Part shown: positions 1-4,411 of the stretch, piece by piece | Layout: every line of letters begins with the position of its first letter | How positions within the stretch are numbered: the stretch's first letter is position 1 | Assembly: GCA_021852245.1 (NCBI GenBank) | Contig: JAJZNY010000440.1 | Location: 1 to 5,283 of the forward strand | Length of the DNA: 5,283 bases | From: Planctomycetota bacterium | Lineage (GTDB): Bacteria; Planctomycetota; Phycisphaerae; WQYP01 | Direction: 5' to 3' | The notes under the pieces: model-generated | Told to the model about the DNA's origin: nothing | Database searches by the model: none | The model's input: the letters and a program-made list of their open reading frames with translations, nothing else | Made by a program: the position numbers and the translations under genes

Positions 1-155
1 CTCATTGGGGACGAACATGAGTTATCAGGAACAATTGTACCTATTTTAAGAACAATTGCCAGCCGGACCGCTGACCGTCCGAGTTTCTGATCAGGCGTGA
101 GTATATCAAAAACAATACATCGCCCGAAGCGTCACCGGTGGTGAAATATCCGACA
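1..155. other. Left-edge stretch without an assigned gene
   Basis: Reading from base 1 in frame 1 gives 29 codons up to a TGA at 88-90, which could be the C-terminal tail of a gene entering from the left. The peptide (LIGDEHELSGTI...) resembles nothing I recognise, so I do not call it a gene. The stretch also holds a 9-bp direct repeat GAACAATTG (29-37 and 50-58, period 21 bp), a weak CGGAC/GTCCG stem (64-81) and the palindrome CTGATCAG (87-94). I see no convincing promoter. Confidence 0.3.
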
Positions 156-192
156 ATGAAAAAAGGATGAGGTTCATCTCGAAGGCCGGTGG

Positions 193-429
193 ATGAAAGC
201 TGCGGGGAAGGTAATTGATGACGATGCGGCGGTCAGGATTGATGAGTTGGTATCATTTCAACCCACGAAAGTTGCCGCGTCTGAAGATGGTTGGGGCGTC
301 CTATACTTGGACAAGCGGGACGGAAGGATGTGGGAGTTGACCTATTCGCATGAGGGATGGCACGGAGGTGGCCCTCCAGCGTTAACGTGTGTGAATAAAG
401 GCTATGTGCAAGGCAAATACTGGCTGTGA
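193..429 (+). CDS. Imm27-like immunity protein, N-terminus probably frameshifted
   Basis: This small 78-residue protein resembles the Imm27 family, which are predicted immunity proteins of bacterial polymorphic toxin systems that would bind and block a cognate toxin in the cytoplasm. The visible signature is W..LY.D.RDGR.WELTY at about residues 34-51, then GWHGGGPPALTCV, and a C-terminal GKYWL. ATG 193 is the only available in-frame start, but the family pattern continues upstream: the codons before it read LEGRW, matching the usual family N-terminus. ATG 156 followed by six A's is one base out of frame; with five A's it would give MKKDEVHLEGRW joined to this ORF, for 90 residues, close to the family's usual size. 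So the gene is either frameshifted, affected by a sequencing error, or expressed by slippage. No clear Shine-Dalgarno precedes either ATG. It ends 3 bases before the next reading frame. No partner toxin is visible, so it may be an orphan immunity gene. Family assignment is from memory of motifs. Confidence 0.72.
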   Translation: MKAAGKVIDDDAAVRIDELVSFQPTKVAASEDGWGVLYLDKRDGRMWELTYSHEGWHGGGPPALTCVNKGYVQGKYWL

Positions 430-432
430 TAC

Positions 433-936
433 ATGCGTAGTGGTGTTGTGTGGCGAATTGTAAGGCTTGTTGGGGCTGTAGCGGCCCAGCGAATTGTGGG
501 GCTGCTGATTTTCGTGATAACGGACGTTTGGATGATCGCCCAACAGATGGATGGCATGGAATCACGGCGGCGGCTTCGCCGAATACAGGAGACGGTGGAC
601 GGGCAAACGGGAGAGCAACAGGTTCCGGCCCTATTCAGAGATTGCGAGAAACTTGCCGAAGTAGCGGTCGTTACGGAGTCCGCGTTGCAGCTCCAGCGCG
701 GTTATTTGGATGCTGGAATCGTGGGGCCCCAATGGAACGCTGATGCGTTGCACGTTGCGTTGGCGACGGCCTCGCGCTGCCCTTTGATTGTCAGTTGGAA
801 TTTTAAGCACATCGTGAGTTACAAAAGGATTCTACTGTATAATAAAATCAACGTGGCGATGGGGCATGCGCCCATCGGCATTTAGTCTCCCTTGGAGGTT
901 ATTTGCGATGACGGCACGAGCGAAAAAAGCGTTTGA
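433..936 (+). pseudogene. Decayed PIN-domain (VapC-like) toxin gene
   Basis: Intact relatives are PIN-fold ribonucleases, toxins of type II toxin-antitoxin pairs that use a cluster of acidic residues and Mg2+ to cut RNA. The open frame runs 433-885 (150 residues), but only its second half is recognisable: VTESALQLQRGYLDAG, then NADALHVALATA with a family-conserved Asp at residue 104, then VSWNFKHIV (120-128) and a final GHAPIGI. The N-terminal half shows no YLDTS-type first strand with the first catalytic Asp in this frame. A TAG at 883-885 interrupts the usual ending: the next codons in frame read SPLEVICDD and run to a TGA at 934-936, exactly how this family normally finishes. The original gene would therefore have overlapped the downstream antitoxin start. 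Scrambled N-terminus plus nonsense codon argue for an inactive remnant. Alternatively 433-885 is translated as a shortened protein lacking catalysis. The PIN assignment of the C-terminal half is secure; pseudogene status is inference. Confidence 0.7.
894..898 (+). promoter_or_regulatory. Ribosome binding site of the antitoxin-like gene
   Basis: GGAGG lies 9 bases before ATG 908. It favours this start over the in-frame ATG at 866, which would sit inside the toxin frame and lacks such a site. The GGAGG is itself part of the former toxin codons (SPLEV), so the two genes were translationally overlapped. Confidence 0.65.
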
Positions 937-1117
937 TTGTGTTGCTATGAAGCGGCGTGGTTCGCTTCGCATCTACCGCGCGACCAAGGGCATGAACGCA
1001 GTTGAAGAATTAGCGTATTGGCAGCGCCAGGATCGCGATCTGCTTGCGGAGCAAACTGGATTAAAGGTTCGCGGCAGTGCCGTGCGACGACAGCGGAAAA
1101 CCACGAAGCTCGCCTAG
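908..1117 (+). CDS. Small antitoxin-like partner of the PIN toxin
   Basis: This 69-residue basic, helix-rich protein follows the PIN remnant and begins inside its ancestral 3' end. The pattern KAFDCVAMKRRGSLRIY (residues 6-22), then TKGMNAVEELAYWQRQ, matches the short proteins usually encoded directly downstream of this class of PIN protein (FDCV.MK...IY..TKGM...EELAYW). They are presumed antitoxins that wrap around or occlude the toxin; I know of no certain DNA-binding motif in this one. The C-terminus (VRGSAVRRQRKTTKLA) is rich in Arg and Lys. The start at ATG 908 is chosen because GGAGG precedes it by 9 bases; an upstream in-frame ATG at 866 would add 14 residues. The frame is intact although its toxin is not, as expected when a toxin decays first and the antitoxin becomes dispensable. 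The role is inferred from position and resemblance. Confidence 0.7.
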   Translation: MTARAKKAFDCVAMKRRGSLRIYRATKGMNAVEELAYWQRQDRDLLAEQTGLKVRGSAVRRQRKTTKLA

Positions 1118-1187
1118 GTGCCGATCTTGCGGGATGATCCATGTGTGATGATCACGGTTGCTGGCCTGCGGCCCCGGCAACAATTAC

Positions 1188-1320
1188 CTCTGCGTACCTT
1201 CGTTACCGCTGCGGTAAAAAAGGTATTAACCGCTGAGGACGCAAAGGATCGCGGAGGACGGACGGCTGCGCCGCCAGAACGGGCCTCACACGAAGCCGCG
1301 AAGAGTGCCAAGACGGTACG
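1188..1320. repeat. Degenerate CTCTGCG/CGCAGAG-type inverted repeat, copy A
   Basis: The left arm (1188-1219) begins CTCTGCG and ends GCGGTAAAA. The right arm (1226-1257), TTAACCGCTGAGGACGCAAAG and onward, is an imperfect reverse complement. Inside the left arm TTACCGC/GCGGTAA (1203-1217) is a perfect 7-bp palindrome around one base. From 1284 a third segment, CCTCACACGAAGCCGCGAAG, resembles the CACGCGAAG-type unit that often accompanies this repeat. From memory, similar sequences are scattered between genes of many environmental bacteria; I cannot name an established family. It shares 23 of 32 aligned bases with the right arm of copy B. Confidence 0.6.
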
Positions 1321-1418
1321 AGAAAGCGTAACGAGTTAATGCACGAATATTAGCGCCTTTCATTCTTAGCGTGATAAAAAAGCGGATCACATCACGCGCC
1401 AGCGTGATTCAATAGCTC

Positions 1419-1510
1419 GCGCGGAGGTGCGGGAAGCGCAGAGACGGCACGATGAAGCGCACAGATTGGTGCGGGAGCCTCTGCGAACCCCTGCGCCCTC
1501 TGCGGTGAAA
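1419..1510. repeat. Degenerate CTCTGCG/CGCAGAG-type inverted repeat, copy B
   Basis: The left arm (1419-1447) contains GCGCGGAGGTGCGGGAAGCG followed by CAGAGACGG. The right arm (1479-1510) runs CTCTGCGAACCCCTGCGCC and ends CTCTGCGGTGAAA. The arms are imperfect reverse complements separated by about 30 bases. The right arm is a direct-repeat relative of the left arm of copy A. Both copies are diverged, suggesting old insertions. Confidence 0.6.
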
Positions 1511-1546
1511 TTGGTTTCTCCCTTTTTCCCTGCGGTTGGCGGTTAT

Positions 1547-1560
1547 CCACCACGTGGTGG
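1547..1560. repeat. Perfect 14-bp palindrome CCACCACGTGGTGG
   Basis: The site is a perfect 14-base inverted repeat with no loop, about 150 bases upstream of queA, just outside repeat copy B. Symmetry and length fit a binding site for a dimeric regulator, but no second copy is visible in the window and no regulator gene is present. It could also be a chance by-product of the GC-rich repeat debris next to it. Confidence 0.45.
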
Positions 1561-1708
1561 CTGGCAAATTAAATCGACCGACTGGTATTTGCACTGATCG
1601 TGATTTACCCGCTCGGGCAGCGAGGCGGCTAACCACCTGAATGGCGGTTAAAATAATGCCCACCGCAGGCTTGCACACAGCTCGCCGAGCCAATAAGCTT
1701 TCGTGCCC

Positions 1709-2788
1709 ATGACTGAGCTCAAGGATATTGATTACCAATTACCGCCCGAACTCATCGCGCAGGAGCCGGCGCATCCCCGCGATCAATGCCGCATGCTGGT
1801 GTACCGTCAGGCGGCCGCCCAGATCGCCGAACATCGGTTCTACGAGATTGCCGAGCTGCTTCAGCCGGGAGATCTGCTGGTATTTAATGATTCCAGCGTG
1901 CTGGCGGCGAAATTGGAACTTCAGCGTGCGACCGGTGCGCGGACCAGCGGCCTGTTTGTTGCCGAGCGTGAACCGGGCCGCTGGGACATGCTCATCAAAT
2001 CCCGTGGCAGGTGCAAAATCGGCGAGATACTCACCGTCATCACCCCGGCAGGCAATCCCGATGGATCGGTGCGGCTGATCGCCAAGGATCCGGCGGGCCA
2101 TTGGCTGGTGGAGATTTCCCCTCCGCTGCCGGCGGCGATCTATCTCGATCAGCGCGGCCACATGCCGCTGCCCCCGTATATCGAGCAGGCACGAAAAAGA
2201 AGTGGCAGCCGTATCGCCCGGGATGAGGATCGCCGGGAATATCAGACCGTCTACGCCCGCCACCCCGGTTCGCTGGCGGCGCCGACGGCAGGCTTGCACT
2301 TCACACCGGCCGTTCTTGACGCCCTCGACGCCCGCGGCATCGGCCGTATCAATATCACCCTGCACATCGGGCTGGGGACTTTTGCGCCCGTCACCGCCGA
2401 GCGCCTTGCCGAGCATCGCATGCATCATGAATCATTTATTATCCAATCGGATGCCGCACGACGGCTTCGCGATCAGCGTCGGGCCGGAGGGCGGATCATT
2501 GCGGTGGGGACGACATCCGTCCGGGCGATGGAAGCCGCGGCGGATCATATTCTCACGCGCGACCTGAGCCAGCCACTTTCCGCCCGCACCGATCTGCTCA
2601 TTGCTCCGGGGTATGAATTCAAATTGTGCACCGGTCTGCTTACGAATTTCCACCTGCCGCGGACAACCCTGCTGGCGCTGGTGGCGGCGAAGATCGGCCT
2701 GCCGGCGCTTCATGAATGTTATGCGTATGCGGTTAAAAATCGGTTCCGCTTTTACAGCTACGGCGATGCCATGCTGATCATCGACTGA
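1709..2788 (+). CDS. queA: S-adenosylmethionine:tRNA ribosyltransferase-isomerase QueA
   Basis: QueA transfers and isomerises the ribosyl group of S-adenosylmethionine onto preQ1 at position 34 of GUN-anticodon tRNAs, giving epoxyqueuosine, the penultimate step of queuosine synthesis in the cytoplasm. The 359-residue protein aligns over the whole family length: DYQLPPELIAQEPAHPRD at residues 8-25, HMPLPPYIEQ (151-160), EYQTVYARHPGSLAAPTAG (177-195) then LHFTP, LHIGLGTFAPV (218-228), HRMHHESF (236-243), IIAVGTTSVRAMEAA (263-277), YEFKLCTGLLTNFHLPRTT (302-320) and FRFYSYGDAML (345-355). ATG 1709 is preferred because it gives the usual MTELKD-type N-terminus; a GTG at 1703 would add two residues. 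Neither has a strong Shine-Dalgarno. The usual NDTRV motif is NDSSV here (residues 60-64). Its partner genes tgt and queG/queH are not in the window; the next gene is a PTPS-family protein that could feed the same pathway. Identification is secure. Confidence 0.97.
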   Translation: MTELKDIDYQLPPELIAQEPAHPRDQCRMLVYRQAAAQIAEHRFYEIAELLQPGDLLVFNDSSVLAAKLELQRATGARTSGLFVAEREPGRWDMLIKSRGRCKIGEILTVITPAGNPDGSVRLIAKDPAGHWLVEISPPLPAAIYLDQRGHMPLPPYIEQARKRSGSRIARDEDRREYQTVYARHPGSLAAPTAGLHFTPAVLDALDARGIGRINITLHIGLGTFAPVTAERLAEHRMHHESFIIQSDAARRLRDQRRAGGRIIAVGTTSVRAMEAAADHILTRDLSQPLSARTDLLIAPGYEFKLCTGLLTNFHLPRTTLLALVAAKIGLPALHECYAYAVKNRFRFYSYGDAMLIID

Positions 2789-2953
2789 AAGTGAAATGAT
2801 TCGCCGCGCGCCGAGCGGTAAAATCTACCGGGCTTTGGAGTCGGGAAATGGTGGCTGGTAAAGGGCAAGGTCAGGCGTTCAGCGACGGGGTAGGCTCCGT
2901 CAGTCTCCGCAATAAAAAGCCGTTCGGTGGGGCGTGCGCGTCCACCCGAAATC

Positions 2954-3853
2954 ATGGTCACGGCGAATTGGGACATTCAAACGGCTTGGGATGAATGCCG
3001 CCTGCCGAAGGCTCTGAACCGCATCACCACGCAAGCAACTTTTCGGGTATACAATTACCTGATGGGTCGGTATGTGCGATTAAGCCGGGAGGTGCGATTC
3101 AGCGGGGGTCTTGAGCCGTCGTCCGGGGCTACCGGTAATTCGTTTGCCGGGAATCCGCTCGGGTCCGGGCTCGAGCCGCTGCTCACCCTCACCGTGGAAG
3201 CCGCCGGCGAGATTGACGGGCAAACCGGCATGCTGGTGAACATCAAGCAGATCGATGAACTGGTAAGGCGCGGGATCGTCGGCGGGTGGCGGGGCGACAC
3301 GGTGAACACGGCACCGATGCTGCTGCGGCAGGCATGGACATTGTTGGACAGCCTCCCGCGCAAAATCAAGGTAAAAAGTCTCACGCTCGCATGCAGCCCA
3401 TGGCTTTATTATCGGATCAGCGACGAGGTTGAAGAAATGATCGAATTGACCGAGCGGTTTGAATTTTCCGCGGCGCATCGCCTCCACAGTGCGAATCTTA
3501 CCGACAGCCAGAATGCCGCCACCTTCGGCAAATGCAACAATCCGCACGGACACGGGCACAATTATGAACTTGAAGTCACCATCCGCGGCCCCGTCGGGGC
3601 GGACGGGCGGATCATCCCGCTGCAGAAACTTCACGACATTATTAATCGCCGGGTGATTGACCGGATGGACCACCGGCATCTGAATGTGGAACTGCCCGAG
3701 TTCGCCGAGGTGAACCCGACCGTGGAAAATATTGCCGCGGTGATATTTGACTCTCTTGCCGGTGAATTTACCGCGCCCGTGAAGCTTGCGCGCGTCCGCC
3801 TGTGGGAAACGCCCAAGACGAGTTGCACCATCAATGCCGATGAAAGAAGTTGA
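2954..3853 (+). CDS. Two-domain 6-pyruvoyl/6-carboxy-tetrahydropterin synthase (QueD/PTPS family)
   Basis: PTPS-fold enzymes convert 7,8-dihydroneopterin triphosphate to 6-pyruvoyl-tetrahydropterin (biopterin route) or 6-carboxy-tetrahydropterin (QueD, queuosine route). Residues 163-299 form a complete domain: FSAAHRLH gives zinc ligand His175, FGKCNNPHGHGHNY gives catalytic Cys194 and zinc ligands His200 and His202, DRMDHRHLN gives the Asp239-His240 pair, and LWETP supplies the pterin-binding Glu285. The spacing C-x5-HGH is the animal PTPS pattern; E. coli QueD has C-x3-HGH. Residues about 39-115 look like a second, degenerate copy: VRLSREVRFSGG, then LLTLTVEAAGEIDGQTGML and IKQIDELVRRGIV align with the matching strands and helix, but the zinc histidines and cysteine are gone. 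At 299 residues it is about twice a single-domain enzyme. The start is uncertain: ATG 2954 is used, GTG 2927 is an alternative, and an in-frame stop at 2891 limits extension. No good ribosome site precedes either. It lies 165 bases after queA. Confidence 0.88.
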   Translation: MVTANWDIQTAWDECRLPKALNRITTQATFRVYNYLMGRYVRLSREVRFSGGLEPSSGATGNSFAGNPLGSGLEPLLTLTVEAAGEIDGQTGMLVNIKQIDELVRRGIVGGWRGDTVNTAPMLLRQAWTLLDSLPRKIKVKSLTLACSPWLYYRISDEVEEMIELTERFEFSAAHRLHSANLTDSQNAATFGKCNNPHGHGHNYELEVTIRGPVGADGRIIPLQKLHDIINRRVIDRMDHRHLNVELPEFAEVNPTVENIAAVIFDSLAGEFTAPVKLARVRLWETPKTSCTINADERS

Positions 3854-3855
3854 AG

Positions 3856-3860
3856 AGGAG
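3856..3860 (+). promoter_or_regulatory. Ribosome binding site of the flavin-reductase-like gene
   Basis: AGGAG sits 5 bases before ATG 3866, immediately after the PTPS stop codon. It sets the start at 3866 rather than the out-of-frame ATG at 3862, which meets a stop after five codons. The tight 12-base gap indicates translation from a shared transcript with the PTPS gene. Confidence 0.75.
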
Positions 3861-3865
3861 TATGA

Positions 3866-4372
3866 ATGACGATTATTGACAGTACAGTTGATCCGATCCT
3901 GCCGGTGTTTCGCGCTGTGGGCAAGATTCCCAGCGGCCTGTTTATTCTCACCGCCGGTCAGGGCCCCGATTTTTCTGCCATGCTGGTGTCGTTCGTGCAG
4001 CAGGCGGCGCGTGATCCGATTGTGATCGCCACCGCGATCAACCGTGAGCGCCCGATGACGCAGGCGATTGAACGCAGCGGAGTGTACATCATCAACATCA
4101 TTGCCGGTGGAGACCGGGCCCTGCTGAAAAAATATGCCCGCCATGCACTTATCGGCCCGGACGCGATTGAGGGTGTGCGTAGCCGACGGATGGATGACGG
4201 GTGCGTTGTTCTGCCTGATGCGTGCGCGTGGATCAAATGTCGATTTCGTCAGCGGGTGGATTTTGGTGCGGATCACGATCTGTTTCTGGGCGTGGCTGAG
4301 GACGGCGGTTTGAATGACACCCCGCACACGCAGCCGGTGGTGCATGTGCGCCATGATGGCAGCAATTATTAA
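3866..4372 (+). CDS. Flavin reductase-like FMN-binding split-barrel protein
   Basis: This 168-residue protein belongs to the flavin reductase-like (DIM6/NTAB) split-barrel group, which bind FMN and pass electrons from NAD(P)H to flavin or act as the reductase module of larger flavoproteins. Signature stretches are VGKIPSGLFILTA (residues 18-30), MLVSFVQQAARDPIVIATAI (39-58) with the Ser and Gln positions that usually contact FMN, INRERPM (58-64), DHDLFLGVAEDGG (136-148) and the closing VVHVRHDGSNY. The length fits a single stand-alone domain with no rubredoxin or diiron partner attached. It has no signal peptide or membrane segment, so it should be cytoplasmic. It is 12 bases downstream of the PTPS gene with its own strong ribosome site, so the two are probably co-transcribed. 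A link to pterin reduction is possible but purely contextual. The substrate and electron donor cannot be told from sequence. Confidence 0.88.
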   Translation: MTIIDSTVDPILPVFRAVGKIPSGLFILTAGQGPDFSAMLVSFVQQAARDPIVIATAINRERPMTQAIERSGVYIINIIAGGDRALLKKYARHALIGPDAIEGVRSRRMDDGCVVLPDACAWIKCRFRQRVDFGADHDLFLGVAEDGGLNDTPHTQPVVHVRHDGSNY

Positions 4373-4411
4373 AAACGGCGTGAGTGGCCGGATGGAATGC
4401 TGATATAAAAT

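Larger units (their letters stand above)
1118..1708. other. Long gene-free stretch with repeats, upstream of queA
   Basis: I see no credible gene here: the short open frames on both strands run through repeat sequence and show no family pattern or ribosome binding site. The stretch holds two degenerate inverted-repeat units and a palindrome (listed separately). It also holds a small stem ATCACGC/GCGTGAT with a 4-base loop (1391-1408), whose right arm recurs at 1369-1375, and an 8-bp stem with one mismatch TAACCACC/GGCGGTTA (1630-1650) about 60 bases before queA. Neither stem is followed directly by a T run, so I do not call terminators. The promoter of queA should lie at the right end. TTGCAC (1671) with TAAGCT (1694) at 17-bp spacing is only a weak candidate. 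Confidence 0.6.

Noticed and set aside
422..460. GCDTCVVVLCGEL in frame 2, resembling the DTSVV first strand of a PIN domain
   Set aside because: It overlaps the end of the Imm27-like gene and ends at TAA within 13 codons; too short and poorly matched to claim as the missing toxin N-terminus.
450..743. Frame-3 open frame with a Cys-rich start (NCKACWGCSGPANCGAADF), faintly like planctomycete dockerin-type tails
   Set aside because: It overlaps the recognisable PIN coding sequence, the remainder is low-complexity Gly/Arg/Ala, and no calcium-binding DxNxDG pattern follows.
866..907. Upstream ATG 866 as the antitoxin start
   Set aside because: It lies inside the toxin's codons and has no ribosome site, whereas ATG 908 has GGAGG at good spacing and gives the usual N-terminus.
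1118..1339. 73-codon open frame on + and overlapping minus-strand frames
   Set aside because: They run through the inverted-repeat sequence and show no family pattern or start signal.
1369..1408. ATCACGC/GCGTGAT stem near an A6 run as a terminator
   Set aside because: The A run (T run on the minus strand) is not adjacent to the stem and no minus-strand gene needs terminating there.
1118..1702. CRISPR array
   Set aside because: The repeat units are two diverged inverted repeats with unequal spacing, not short identical direct repeats with unique spacers.
1739..2428. 229-codon minus-strand open frame
   Set aside because: It is a shadow of queA, with no motif or ribosome site.
2796..2861. 22-codon frame (MIRRAPSGKIYRA...) just after queA
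   Set aside because: No Shine-Dalgarno or recognisable family; short frames of this size are expected by chance.
3080..4354. Long 424-codon minus-strand open frame
   Set aside because: It is antisense to the PTPS and flavin-reductase-like genes, whose motifs on the + strand are unmistakable; its translation has no recognisable domain and reflects GC-rich codon bias.
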